From: Arthrobotrys musiformis
Lineage: Eukaryota > Ascomycota > Orbiliomycetes > Orbiliales > Orbiliaceae
DNA: 64,000 bases
Assembly (NCBI GenBank): GCA_036971715.1
Contig: JAVHJL010000007.1
Location: 1,364,001-1,428,000 of the forward strand
Direction: 5' to 3'
Of this stretch, positions 20,750 through 33,449 are shown piece by piece. The stretch's first letter is position 1. Each line of letters opens with the position of its first letter. Below the pieces are notes generated by a model, which did not search any database, had not been told where the DNA came from, and saw nothing but the letters and a program-made list of their open reading frames with translations. The position numbers and the translations under genes were made by a program.

Positions 20750-23744
20750 TCATACACTTACTTTCGACCTATAGTGCCTATCCGTCCGGCCATATCGTTC
20801 TAGGAGCGATTTCATTGCGGAGGCTGCAGTGGCTGCGGCGAAATTCTGCCACTTTTTATTTTTATGGGAATCTGCATAATCGCAGACCCCTTTAATGACT
20901 ATGCAAGAAAGACTGTCCAAGATTCCAGCTCCCTCCATTTCAAATGCTATAATGTTTTCCCCTCCTGCAATCATATCGCGATCTTCTCCTGACTTCATAA
21001 CCGTGTCACCAGATGCAACCAACCCAAAATGTATCAGGGGTTGTTGGGCCTCATCGGTTCGCCCCAAGCGGGTAGCTTCTCCCTTCAGCTCTAACCTCCT
21101 CCTATGTACTAGCCGGCTCTCATCACACTGGAGTTCACTGCACAAGGAATCGAGAGCTTTCTGGCAGACATGATCTGACTGTCTGGTGCATTGGTTGCAA
21201 ATATCGCAGTTGAGAGAATGATGTTTATGCCGATATTTAGACTCAAACAACTTGTCTTCACTTATCCCTGGATAGTCATATTTCCCAAACTGGCTCTTCC
21301 TCTGCAGAGAGGTCAAGTGATATAAAGTTCGAAGTCGAAGACGCTGCGAATTGTGGTCTGTCCCCAATGTAGCTATAAGACCACGGACATCCGCATTCGC
21401 TTTTCCAATGCATTCCTGAGCCATATATTTGGATCTAAATTCGCTAGGAAAACGGCGGCCAAAATCATATTCAAAGATGGATGCGCTAATTATCACATCT
21501 CCTAGCAGGATCTCATTTCCTTCTCGATCTTTTGGTACGCCGCCGCATACTCCAACGAGAAGTGCGAGCTGCAGTCCTTCGTAGCTTGAGCGGAAATTAG
21601 TTGCCACTCTTGCTGCGTTAGATTTACCCATATTTGGCAGGAGGGCGAGAACTATGTTATGTCGGCCAATTCTGCAGGTTGTATAAGTGTTTTGGTCCCC
21701 TGGAGCTCTGCCATATGGATCACCTTCATCATCCCAGTATTCATCGATAAGGAGTGATACGGCGTCATACTCTAACTTCAGAGCGCAAATTATTGCAATT
21801 TCAAATTCGCTACGATTCGACGGACGGGAAGGGCGCCGAGAGGTTTCAGGGGACGCCACCGGATCCTTGTTCCTCGGAAATGTCTTCTGAAGTTGCGGGA
21901 TATCTGCATTCAGTTTATAAAATTGTGGATTGGTGCCAGAAGCGCCCCGTTTATAAGAAGGGGTGGTAGGATCTTCAGGTCTCATGAAATGGCTATCGTT
22001 TCGGTGGGGAACAGAGCTATCGTCTAATTTTATAAGTGCCTCTGATTCGGTTGCACGGCCTGTTAGCTGGAGTTTAGGCCTATCAGTATCGGGAGATACT
22101 CCAGAAAGGATTAGCAATCTTTTTAGCGGAAAGACAATCTCCCTGTACAGAATCGATTGTCGAATCTCCAAGCCGTTCCGGGGATCATTATTGTCGAACG
22201 GTGCCTCTTCGAAGAGCCTCCCATCCAGACACCTTTTCACCACTTCCTTGTAGATAATGTTGCAATCCAGGCTGGCCGTTGCTTTCCAAGCGACTCCGTA
22301 GCGCTCTCTCAGTTTGGGTTTGTCATACGGCCGATGATGTTCATCTCCGTTTAACGGCTGTCCTTGGATGACCTCGATGAGCATTATAGCTAATGCGAGT
22401 ATTGCAGGATACCTCTGGATTAAAATCCCATCGGCGCAATACTCTCCAGTACAGATACCCGATTCCTCGAAGTCAGGAGTAAAATAAGGGTAGTAGGAAG
22501 ATCGAATCCCTCTGTCTCCTTTCTCCGCCGCTCTTCCCTCTAGGAACAAGATGCTGTCATGTGTCCACGGATTTCTCATCCAATCGGTACCGTAGTATTG
22601 CCAAACCGATTTTGCAAGGACATACGCGAGATGAAACTTCTCTCTTACTGTCATTTCGCCTCCAATCTTTCTTATGAAGTCTGCGAGGGATAAACTGTTG
22701 GCGGGGTTTATATTGCGTAGAGGTTGCTCCATAGCACCATCTCTTCTCAGGATAGGGTCTAAATTCTCTAGCGTAAGATTGAAACGTAGACAGAAGCCTT
22801 GTTCCCGGTTGAGATCCTCGCAGAAATCCCCGATAGACAGCACTTCTCCCTCAATGCGCTGTTGCTGTTTTCGAGTCCAGGTGTTCGATGGTGCCTGCTT
22901 TCTTCCTATGCGCTTTCTATTGATACGCCCAGTTATTAGTATTAGTAGTACATTTTCTTTTTTGCCTAGGTGTAATATTTACCTAGACACAGTTATCATT
23001 GTCTCATGCCAGTTATCACTCCTCGGATTAAGACCATTGTTATGAGATGGGGACCTGGGGAAGAGTAGCTCAAATGGCACGCATTCTCTATCGTATTGGT
23101 CGATTGAATCCAATCTCAGCCGTGCCAGCTTCAAATGTTGGAATGTGCAGCGGCAGGAGGTATGTAGGTCGAGTATCATGTACAAAGCCTCGTTGACATG
23201 TCGCGGATAACCCGGGACATTATCTTCTTTGTTCATTTGAGATAGTTCTAGCCCCATGTTCGCCGATGCGACTTCGTTGACCGTTTTAACTTGCTCTAGG
23301 ACAGTTAAAAGATCCTCGAACTCATGAGTTCTCAAGGAAAACTCCCTGAGACCACGACATATATCAACCTTTTTTTGAGCTTTCCCGGTGTGCCTTCCCA
23401 CGACCATGTCTTCTAAAGTCGGATATCCGGTTGTATTTGCAACCTTCGGCCACTGTACTAAGGCGTATTATGCGCTGATCTCATATTTGGGGCTACTTTG
23501 CAATTGTTGAACTTACTGCGCAAGCCCTTTCTACTTTTTCCAGGATGGTCTTGACCTTGTTCTCGTATATTGCCACCTGCCAATGGGGAATTGTCGTAAT
23601 GACTTCTGCTACTAGGACTAGGAGGGCCCCAAGTTTGCCAAACACGCTCTTTTTGGTTTCCAGGCCTAGTTTAATCGCTACATTACCGACGAGGGGTAAT
23701 GCCTCTTCGGCAAGCTCCAGTAAATTAAGATCTGCGGCAGACAT
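20750..23744 (-). CDS. DUF7580-like helical domain fused to a nucleoside phosphorylase-like (PNP_UDP) domain, 954 aa
   Basis: Three exons in phase: 23744-23517, 23452-22983, 22916-20750. Residues 1-76 are a helical N-terminus like those of fungal signalling NLRs (SAADLNLLELAEEALPLVG). Residues 77 to about 510 resemble the fungal DUF7580 type, with HLAYVLAKSVWQYY and a C-terminal PLKRLL segment. From about residue 603 comes a nucleoside phosphorylase fold: FEIAIICALKLEYDAV, LLVGVCGGVPKD, LGDVIIS, HFGLVASGD, FEMEGAGILD, IKGVCDYADSHK. The known PNP/UDP family cleaves nucleosides with phosphate; in fungi this domain is recurrent in NLR-like proteins as a putative effector. A Cys/His-rich insert (CDICNQC) lies within the PNP part. 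No NACHT domain is present. Confidence 0.8.
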
Positions 23745-24045
23745 TGGGTGAAATAATTAAGGACTAGACACCACGTCGCTTGTGCGATGTCGAGATCGTA
23801 GATTTTCCCGAATGGGATCGGTACTCGAGGAAGTGCAATTGTGCTTGACGGTGCTCGCGCTCGCAGTCTGACAGCCTTCCATGAAAGCACTTGGGACCTT
23901 AGCTTTACCCCGCACCAACTGTGTTGTTTGAGCCCATTGACTAATACCGCCGCCACCAGAAATATATCGCTATCTAGGAGAAAGCCATAAGCCTGTCTAT
24001 AAATATTAGTATATTAGGTCAACACTAAAGCAATATTTTGAACAA

Positions 24046-26297
24046 ATGTCAGAACCGCAGACCATCCATGAGGCTACAATCGCCTGTAGCGAAAGTCTCA
24101 AACGATGCTTGGATATCTCCCGTCTTACCCGCAATGGGTGGGCTGAAAATAGGCTTGTCGATTTCGAGATTTGGTCTGCGGGTGCGGGTGCATTGGCAGG
24201 TGGAAAACCCTCTTTGGATGAACGTCTTGCCTCGAAACCGGAGGTACGAGATTCTGTCGTTAATCTTTTACTTCTCCTTAACATGTTTGTTGAGGATTGT
24301 GTGGAGAAAGGTATGGACTGCGCTGTAGTTTCCTAGTCACTTGGTTATGGTTTAATAGAGGTCCAGCCAAAATTTTTAGCGTCCAATGCAATAATGCAGG
24401 AAACGAAGTGCAGGAGGGCATTTGCGATATCGACAAGGGAAATGAAGACGACTCAGATAAGCTAGTGACTTCGGGTCCAGAAGTCGAAGCCAAGAAGGAT
24501 GTAGAGATGATATTAGATCAGATTATCGGACTCACTATTGTCATCCGTAAGGCTGGTTCCGATGCACGATTTAGAAAAGCAGACAAATTCTTTGACCCGC
24601 AAGATTCTGAAACCAAAAATTTGAGGAGCTTTCTCGAATTGGTGATGTATCCAAAAGGGTTGGAGCAGGAAAAACAGCTGAATGCGGTCCAATTAAGGCT
24701 AATCGAAGCAAACCTGCGGCGGCGACATCGTTTCTTTTACGCAAAGGCACGTTCAAAAAAGCCGGCAGGATGGAAACCAGACATACAAGCGAAAGTAGTA
24801 ATGGAAAGCCACGTGGCCCCCGAGAATTCACCAAATAATGGAATCGGAGTACCTTCAAACGTCGTTCCTGAAACACGGGGGGAGTACTCGGCGCCTGAAG
24901 CCGTCAAGGCCAGAGTAACAGAACCCACCCCTTCGACTTTTGCACCAGCTAGTGCAACAGCGGCTTCTGCTGTCGAGAGCATAGTTGAAATCAATACGCA
25001 AAAGCCTGCGCGAGCTGCTGCAACGGCTATATCAAGGACCACCTCAAAGATTACGTATCCTCGGCCCCCACCACTATCACCAGATAACAAGGATTTTAAG
25101 TGTCCCTGTTGCTGCCAATCGCTTCCCATATCTTTCGCGGGGCACGCCCAATGGAAGTAATACACCCCTTTGACCTTATATTATAAAGGGGGCTAATAAA
25201 TTTACTAGAGAGCACCTCGCAAACGACATTCTCCCATACACATGCATTCTTCCCGATTGTGCGCAACCTTCACAATCCTATTTAACTCGCAAAGACTGGG
25301 AATATCATATGGACACAGAACATGGGCAACTCTGGAGCTGCTTCATCTGTGAGCAACTTGGCGAATTTGCTGAGTTTTATGAGGAAGGAGGTATAATTCA
25401 TCATCTGCGGGCCAAACATGGGGATGCTATTAACATCGACGAGATATCAATGTTTGTAAGCGCCTCACACCGCCCGAAACCCGCTAGGACTCTAGTTTGC
25501 CCCCTCTGCCCCGGTCCTGAACCACATGAAGATCCCATTGAGCACGTAGCGCAATGTGTGCACGATTTCTCTTTATTGTCTCTACCCCCACATCTCGAAG
25601 ACGGTAACAAAGAAGATTACTTTGCCATTGATTCAGAGGAGAGCAATTTGCAAAATACAGCCTCATCATCCATAGAAGAAAGAGACGTGGAAGGGTTACC
25701 GGAGCTCAATTATGATTCCGGCCAAGCGGACGGCTCAAGCTGGGACAAACTAACCAAGTCCTCCTTAAAATCGATATCACAATCTTCACCCAGAGAGGGT
25801 AGTGTTTGGATCCTAGAGTGGGCCTCGAGCTTAGAAACCGCAGAGAAGAAACCCAAGACTCCCAGACGGCCGCGGCGAGTCAAAGCTCTATCGAGAGATC
25901 TCTGGATGAAAGATGAGAACTGCACGGAATGCTCCCTATGTCAAAGGCCATTCACTACCTTTAGGAGAAAGCATCATTGTAGTAAGTCTAATATGGCCAA
26001 TTTGGCCTCTAATAGGTATACTAATATTCTGTACTAGGGATTTGTGGACAGATATTTTGCTCGCACTGTACCATCCTTGTTGATGGCGGCAAACTCAGCT
26101 ACAATGGTAGCTTGAGAGTGTGCAATGATCCATGCCTTCAAACTCTTGAGCAATATCAAGGTCAAGACGGCCCCGGATCCGGTAGTAAAGCGAAACCCTC
26201 AGTCAAGTCCAGTCGCCGAGCCCCTTCGATTAACGCGCCAAAGTCCCCAAAGGGCGGTCGTTCAAAGTCTGGAGTATTTGATCCTCTGGCAAATTAG
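24046..26297 (+). CDS. AcuF-type C2H2 zinc-finger protein with C-terminal FYVE finger, 684 aa
   Basis: Four exons in phase: 24046-24310, 24400-25156, 25209-25981, 26038-26297. An in-frame acceptor at 24366 is an alternative for intron 1. Residues 1-88 are a conserved fungal helical start (HEATIACSESLKRCLD, WAENRLVDFEIWSAGAGA). A Pro/Ala/Ser-rich linker follows. Then come C2H2-type zinc sites: FKCPCCC near 323, YTCILPDC near 350, LWSCFIC, HHLRAKH, and CPLCPGPEP with IEHVAQCVHDFSLLSLP, typical of the AcuF-like fungal C2H2 family. Residues about 574-625 form a FYVE finger: WMKD, FRRKHHC, RICGQIFCSHC, RVCND. FYVE fingers bind PI3P on endosomes, so the protein may be endosomal. No kinase domain follows, unlike Fab1, whose FYVE this resembles. 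The C-terminal tail is basic and Ser/Pro-rich. Confidence 0.8.
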
Positions 26298-27414
26298 ACA
26301 AATATTAGTACATGGAAGTAGTCATAATGTTTTATTGTCGATATGTTATGAATGTAACGCGCCTAGCAGTCAGGATGAGGAGTCTGGCGACGAGACAACA
26401 GTGACCCTGGCCGGAGCTACTATAGATCAATAGCGCACCCTATTCAGCCTCCCTTATCTGAAGAAATCTCAATTTCAAGGTAAAAGAGGGGATCTTTGAG
26501 AAGATCCGTAAGACTCCCCGGTAGAGCGATTTTCTAGTTCATACCTCTGGCTGCTGGGTGATAGCACTATAAGGTCCGGGGCACCCCTCATGATAACCGA
26601 GATCGCTTTAGAAGATATAGGACACCATAAGAATCCCAACAGCTCTAGGAGTCGATCAAAGTGGTAATTGAAGGAGCGAGGGGCGCGGCCTACAACGCGT
26701 CTCTCTCAATCCCAAGAATAACTACCGATAATATTATTGGCTCCGCAAGCTACTTGGGTATGTAAAAGCCTTGTATGCTAGGGCAGTCTATACTAAAATT
26801 TATTTACAACGGTATCGTAGACAGAAAGCCACGAGTAATTTGGTAAACTATTCAAAATCTGCTGTACATACTACACTTTAAGGAGGAACAGTCCCGAATC
26901 AAGTACTACTATCCAGCGGATGCCCCGGCGGACGACTATAAGGGAATAGCGGAGAGTTTAGCTGGACGTCTCGAAACTAGATACTTGAGGTAGCAATGCC
27001 GTAGTTATGAGAATTACTACCGAACTAACCCCTAAGATATACCTATTCCCATACACGTCGATAGATATACACAATTTTGCGTGTGTTCTAAGTAACATTT
27101 TTCTTGTTTTCATGAGATAGATATTCGCTGTACAAACATAAATACATCGTCTGTCTATATTCCAGTTGTATATGAAAGTTTTGCTCTAATATTGTATTTA
27201 TTATGGTCGTTTTAGGAAACGAGAGTACGACTGACCCTTACTTGTTCCATTTCATTCTATTCTATTCGACGCATATAGGCTTATGAGTCATTAGGCCAGT
27301 CAGTAGAAAGGTAGACGGACTCGTAGGTAGAAGCATAGGCTGGGTACGAATATAACTAAAATGGGGGGTGGAGGGAATCGGAGGAGACGGATTAGAGAAG
27401 ACGAAAAAAAAAAT
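26298..27414. other. Gene-less stretch
   Basis: Between the FYVE gene and the tRNA I see no gene. An overlapping frame (to 26433) reads out of phase with the FYVE exon and is a shadow. Confidence 0.4.
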
Positions 27415-27500
27415 CTCTCAGACGGGGAATCGAACCCCGGTCGTCCGCGAGCATACCACGTGATGACAGGCGGAAATCTTGACCACTGGACCATCTGAGA
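27415..27500 (-). tRNA. tRNA-Asp (anticodon GTC) with 14-nt intron
   Basis: A full cloverleaf reads on the minus strand. The 7-bp acceptor stem TCTCAGA/TCTGAGA pairs perfectly (27500-27494 with 27422-27416), and the discriminator base is G, as expected for tRNA-Asp. The D-arm contains AGTGGTC. The anticodon stem TCCGC/GCGGA encloses a 21-nt loop. The anticodon GTC lies at 27467-27465, followed by A37 and a 14-nt intron (27463-27450) before C38. The T-arm is CGGGG-TTCGATT-CCCCG. Removing the intron leaves a normal 7-nt loop. The intron sits at the canonical position between bases 37 and 38. Confidence 0.93.
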
Positions 27501-30500
27501 CACTCTTGTTGTGAGGGTTATTGCGCAATAATCCCTTTGATACTTGTGAACAATCAGCATGGCAGAAAGTAAACTAGTCGCGCTCCTGGCTCGACTCATC
27601 TCAACCATTGCCTCACACCGGCACCCTAGTACTAATTCGGACGAATACCTTCATGTCGCCTCATTCAGTGACTCTTTGAACATAATTCGACTCGCTGAGG
27701 TTTATTTTGGCCACAGACACACCGTAGCACATAATCTTATCGTACATACAGAGTACATATATACCTGCATCCACATCCCGATCAGTCGAGCGGCGACATG
27801 ACATATTGGCTTTGCTTACGTAACATCTCCAATGATAAATGCCCAATCACAAGCGATGCCGTGCCATAATGGGAAATGCAACGCACAACACAATTATTTC
27901 CGACACAATAGCCGTAAGCAAGCTTACTTTCGGTTCTCAAGCCACGGTTCAGGGCTTTCCAAAAGGACCGCCGACTACGGGCAACCTAGTCTCGGCGGCC
28001 CTTCTTGTTCTTGGGGCCCTAGATTATTCTAGAGTGAGACTAGACTACTAAAATTGAAAAGGAAAAACGAATTACACCTGTCATTTGAGAACCAGCGAAA
28101 TCTACAGTAGCTGTACTTTTGGCTCAACCTCACGATAAATTTCTTCATTCAGCTACATGTATACAGATACCCTTTAATAGCGGTGTACACCCCATTCTCA
28201 AACCCTAAAGTAACATCCACTCTCGCAATCTCCAGGTTCATATAAGCGGCTAAATCGATGTGTTTTTTGCTCTTTAAGCTTGATCACTCTACAATTCAGC
28301 GGCTATAGCTTCGCATACCGTCTAATAGAAGAATGAAAATACCTGCAAATCCAATCACCGCTCGGGGTTTCTGTTTGAGGAACCCCATATTGAAAAGGAG
28401 CGGTTATAGGGTTCCGCTTTCACGTACTCAGTGGCTACACGAGTACCAGTTAGTCTCTTCTGATTTGGCTATATATATTTGAAGCTATTCGAATCTCAGC
28501 CCTTATATCACTGGTGTTTGAGCGAAGTATACAACTCACATTTGCGATAGTAACTTGATCAGGATTTCATGCGCAGCCCATTCACGGAATATCGAGCACT
28601 AAATTTTTTTTATTTCACTGATACTAGTACGCCATAAATCTAAGTTAGTGTCCTGAAAACAAACCATTATTCCGAACACAAGATCTGCCTCAATCGACGG
28701 ATCGTTGTACGAAGTAAAATCTTAGCGGTATTCAAAATAGTCGACATAAATAATATCAAAAACATATGATTTCGAGCTATTCCCTGTTCCCCCCTTTCTC
28801 TTGTTAACCCCTCTTGTTCAGAAACTCGCCAACTGCCAATTAGTAACACAATCCTGTGTGTTGTCCTGTCAACATGCAACATGCAACATTGCATTAATAT
28901 TGCAAGCTGGAGCTTGTGAGCCCCATTCCGTACGTATTAATACTCCAATCGGCCCGTGTCTTTTCTGAACTTCGAAGATAGTCAAGGTCCTGCACGCTGT
29001 GGAACTCTGTAGCTATGTAGCTGGTATTCAAGGTTTCGCGGAAGACGTCTCGTTCACAGCCTCACCTGGATCGGGAAGACGCAGTATTTAATGAAATCAT
29101 TGTTGATCATGACGCGGCCGTTTCGCTTTCGTCAAATAAGGTCCGGATCCGCTATCCCAAGTCCAAAGAGAGGGCCCAAAACATTCTCTGGAATATTTTG
29201 TTTGGTTACAATGAGGATAGCGTCAATCGAGACAACTATGATCATGGGCAAGCGCAGCGCCTGTAAAGCTTAAATGCATTGGATGTCCAGATGAGCCCTG
29301 TATACTGTACTGAGAACGGGGCCAGTTGGGCCCCATTACACAGACGAGATCTTAAATGCGCTCCATGTTGCGTTCAAGGCAAAATTGGACTAGCTAGTAC
29401 TAGGACGCATCAACCAGGATGATTCTGTATACCAATTCAGCGGCCAAATCCACAGATAGCAATATCGACCAATTGAAATGCTAGCTAGCCAGTAGATGCC
29501 ATCAGCCTGGCTTTAGCTCGCCTAGAATTACCGACTTGGGGTTTCGGAAGCCAGAAAAACTCCGCAATAGAAATTCCAATAAGCCACAGCGGCTCTGCGA
29601 GACTGAGCTCATGAGCAGACCAGCCAGCTGTTGCTTAATTAAGCATGCTCCCCAACGAGGTCACGGAAAATATCGGCAATGCAACAAATACGACCTTTAT
29701 TATATCCCCGCAGAGGCTTCCTTTATCAATACGATATCCTAGTCGCCCAATTATATACCTATCCGACAACGCCATCGCAGACCAGATTAACTATAAAAAT
29801 ATACTGAGCAGATAACAATCCGGCCTATCGGCGAGACAAAAATTGCAGTCTTGAATATCGCATCTTGTGATGACTGTTTGTTCTCATACAAACCTTATAA
29901 CCAAGGATACATGTGTACACATCCCTGTCTGACTTCGTCGATGCATGGCCAATAAGTTCCCTAGATCCATGGATCTAGCCTAGGTATAGCCCAGGGACAC
30001 CGATGCCGATAAACTTTCGTCGAAATCAGGCTAAGCGCAAGATGGAAAAACAAACCATCAAGCTGCGAAACCATGTTTCATGCGACCCGCCACAATGCAC
30101 GAACCTGCAGCCGTTTTAGGGTATAATATAATACCTCGTGATATGCTGCTATATACTTGCCAACGTTACCTATATCGACATGCATGATATAATTATGCTC
30201 ATTCGTGTATTTATATGTGCTCTCAAGCTTAATAAAAAAGAAACAGACAAAGCTGCTTGTGTTGGATATAAGCAAATATAAATATACTGTTGTGGCGTTG
30301 TGTTAGCTCCGTTTGCTTGCGGAAGAGCAAAAAGAAACATATCAGAGCCACGATTACATTCCCGCGGAGAACGTAAATGACAAACCAGACGGATCCCAAC
30401 CGGAGTTTTGACTACGTAAGGAGTATGAATTGATTTGACTTTGGAGATTTTAAATTTGTGGGTTGTACTCGTCATGTGCTCAGGCCGCTGGGTGATCGGG

Positions 30501-31613
30501 CGGGTGGGATTGTACTTTCCGAGTCCCTCATATAATGAAATGGTTGAAGACGAAAAACGATAAGGGTAACTCAACTTTCGAAGCGCATGATCCTGAGTGC
30601 GGGGCAGTCCCGTCACTAGCTTGGGCTTTGGTTTGCAACGGCAAAATATCATCCGAACAGCCAAACTAGGTTCTAGTACTCCGGTGTTCTTGGCGCTATA
30701 GCTTGACCAAACGTTACAAAATGCAACGCCTGCATATCGCTTAATATTCACCCTTGTCTTGTGTCTACAGATGCTACTGGCTGGGGGGCTGGATATGACG
30801 AGCCCCAAGCCTTTCTCCTGTACCCGCGCCGTTTTTGAAACGATCAACAGCGAATATCATAAGAGGCATTGTCTGCATGTCTAGCTTCGATTCCCTACTT
30901 GGAAATTAGCGCTAAGCTGTGTCTAGACTAGCGTGGGGCTTAATTTCTGAACAAACCCTAACTCGGGAGTTGAGATCATAACACGGGAAGACTATTCCTA
31001 CGCCGAGCGGCAGCATGTAGGATTCGGGTAACGGGTCTGGCGCCATGGTGTACCCTTTGGAACGGCCCGTTAGTGATTGGTGCTAGTGGAAACAATTTAA
31101 AACATGCAGCATGTAGCCCGACCGTTTAGTCGATAGCCTATTCATAATTCAAGCCACATGCAGAAAAGTTTAACCATGATTTGTTACACAAGGGGTTCTG
31201 CTGGAGAATATTCAGCAGGTCAGCGTATGCTATGCATACATACAAATATAGTCTAGACTACTACGAGAGGAGACCTGATCAGGTGGGCGATATTGATATT
31301 AGTGCTAGTTCGGTCCTATGTGGCTTAAGGGGATACTCACAAAACGCCTTTCGAGCCACGCATCGACGGAACCCAAGCGAATTTTGAGATTCTACCTTCG
31401 AAGCGAGGCGAATGTAGCTTAGACTGTCTCTTGGAGCAATTGGCTTACAGATGCGGTTACGGCTGTTGGATTTTGAAGCAACTGGTTCGCCCAGGTCGGG
31501 GGGATTCGGGAAGTTCCCGTTGCCAATTCTTTTGATCTATCATCTTGACGATAGCTGTAGCATATCGAGTCTTGAGAACCAGACCGTATTGAGATCAAAG
31601 GAATATAAAAAGG
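27501..31613. other. 4-kb gene-poor stretch
   Basis: No gene I can support. The longest frame (30170-30847 minus, 225 codons) has no domain, a low-complexity hydrophobic tail and no splice or start context. Short repeats such as CATGCAACATGCAACAT (near 28872) and several runs of AT-rich DNA are present. No transposase or reverse-transcriptase similarity is visible. Confidence 0.4.
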
Positions 31614-31620
31614 CGGGCTT
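31614..31620 (+). promoter_or_regulatory. TATA box of the secreted-protein gene
   Basis: TATAAAA lies 143 bp upstream of the ATG at 31763, followed by a C/A-rich leader (CACTATCAGCTTCAGCATCC) of the kind seen in highly expressed fungal secreted-protein genes. Confidence 0.55.
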
Positions 31621-31762
31621 TCTCCCCTTCAAAACACTATTCACTATCAGCTTCAGCATCCACAGCAGACAGCGAACTCAGCAGCACATTAATTTTTGCA
31701 CTTAATACCGCTTCAAACCACTTTAGTAATCAATATCCTGAACCATCCCTAATTCATTCATA

Positions 31763-32461
31763 ATGCACTTCTCAAAGTTCCTCGCCTTGGTCGGAGCGAC
31801 TGCTGCCACCGCTGGTAATACTTACAGGCACCTTCAGATATATACTTTTGGGCGATAGTAATGCTAACTTACGTATATAGCCACTATCCCCTTTTACCAC
31901 AAGAGCGACCTACATCTCAAGTAATATATTTCTGACCGTTTGATATTGTAACCTTGGCATGCCTGGAGTTCGGATGTTCCTAACTTGTATGCTTTCACTA
32001 GGCACGGCCATCAGAAGCGAGCCCTCGAAGACGCCTTCAAATTGGAAGTCCAAAACGGAGTCAATGCCGGCAAGTGCGTCGCGGGACTCTTCGACACCAC
32101 GGGTGCGTTTTTAGACTGCGAAGATACATATGCCTTAACGTTCTCCATTGGAACCGGTGGTCTCCTGGATTCCGTTGTAGGCCGTCCCGGAATTATCGGT
32201 TTCCCCGATAACGGCTGGATCTTCTTCGATAACGCTAGTCCCGAAATCACTGGCTGTTCGCTAGGCACTGGCGATATTCTCACTGGTTGCACTACTGCAT
32301 ATGACCCAGTTAATAATGTATGGGGCTATAACGTCTTCGGAGTGACCAACACCTACGAGACTTTGGTTATGGCCAACTCTACCATCGTCGACTGGGGCGA
32401 CCTAACGGGTGCATATACAGCGGGTGCTGAAGAAATCACGCTGAAAGCAATTGCCCCATAA
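31763..32461 (+). CDS. Small secreted protein with Kex2-type processing site, 183 aa
   Basis: Three exons in phase: 31763-31814, 31881-31920, 32002-32461. The first 17 residues form a signal peptide (MHFSKFLALVGATAATA). A short propeptide ends in HQKR near residue 36, a dibasic Kex2 site, so the mature protein would begin at ALEDAFKLE. The mature part (about 148 aa) has cysteines at positions suggesting two disulfides (NAGKCVAG, FLDCED, ITGCSLG, LTGCTT), and glycine-rich beta-strand-like sequence. One NST glycosylation sequon lies near the C-terminus. I do not recognise the family. Size, processing and cysteines fit a secreted effector or cell-wall protein. A TATA box precedes it. Confidence 0.82.
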
Positions 32462-33449
32462 TCGAAGCCGTATAACTAGCCGGGTACCTATAATGCCGGT
32501 AGAATATGCTTTCCCGTTGAAGATTTGAGGAGGTAGAACTGTTCCGGTTTCGACATCTGCTATATAGTACTCCTATCTAATACAAGATGTAACTTAAATT
32601 GGCCTGTGCTTCTAAAAGCGCCAGATCTGATAGCCCAAGTTCCAAAAAATACAGACCTGAGTTTAAATCCAATCGTGATAAATACTCAAATAAACGACTT
32701 TATAGAGATCATTTACGAGACCCTTCGACGGCTTGCTCGATAAACTGTATATGTATAGAACGTAATATATTAGTAGTTTTAAACGTAAGATCATTTCGTC
32801 TGTGAAGGGTATCAAGGAAGCTATATGGTGTAGATAATTTATCTCTTTAGCAAATTTCATGCAGAAATTTAGCGTACGTGGTGAACGTTACGAATTATTC
32901 TGTAATATATATGCAGGTGGTGTGATCAGGTGTCCGATTATCTAACTTCGAAGCTTCTATCAAAGGCTCGACGCAGCATGTGAATACATGCAGTCTTGGT
33001 TTTAATCGAGTCTCTTGCCTCACGAGCCGCAAGAATAGAAAGCCAAAGTTTGGAAATTAAACGCGACTGGCTTGGTCTTGGGACACTTTTTCCTTACCAT
33101 CAGTGATCATCGCGCTGGACATTGCGACCAATTTCGTATCCGAAAGCACTTTCGCGGTTGGGTATAAGTTCGGTCATAATGGCAGTCCAACCGTATATTG
33201 GTCTGCAGCTGCAACATCATGGATTTATGGCTCGAGTCGATTCTATTAATATTTGTAGTCATAGCTTGCTCTTCAATTTATTCTTCCTCGGTTCCTGCTG
33301 GACTGGTTTACTTCATGATCACGCTCCACACTACCCATTCCCCCTATCTGCCGCTTACGGGGGCGCTTTTTTATCCCTCCGGATATGGTATAATTATTTA
33401 AAGGAGCGGCTCTCTCTATAAATAGGGGCTTTCGATGCTGTTTGTGCAT
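32462..33449. other. Gene-less stretch
   Basis: No supportable gene between the secreted-protein gene and the 3' end of the WD40 pseudogene. It is moderately AT-rich. Confidence 0.4.

Noticed and set aside
24297..24399. Upstream extension of the C2H2-FYVE exon 2 (MCGERYGLRC and onward)
   Set aside because: It overlaps the end of exon 1 in another frame and lies in an intron with a GTATGG donor and CAG acceptor.
30170..30847. 225-codon minus-strand frame
   Set aside because: No ATG context, no domain, irregular composition and no splice partners; overlaps DNA that looks non-coding. Probably a chance frame.
31985..32001. Upstream in-frame ATG at 31988 as start of the secreted protein
   Set aside because: It lies in intron 2; the spliced start at 31763 gives a clean signal peptide and consistent phases.
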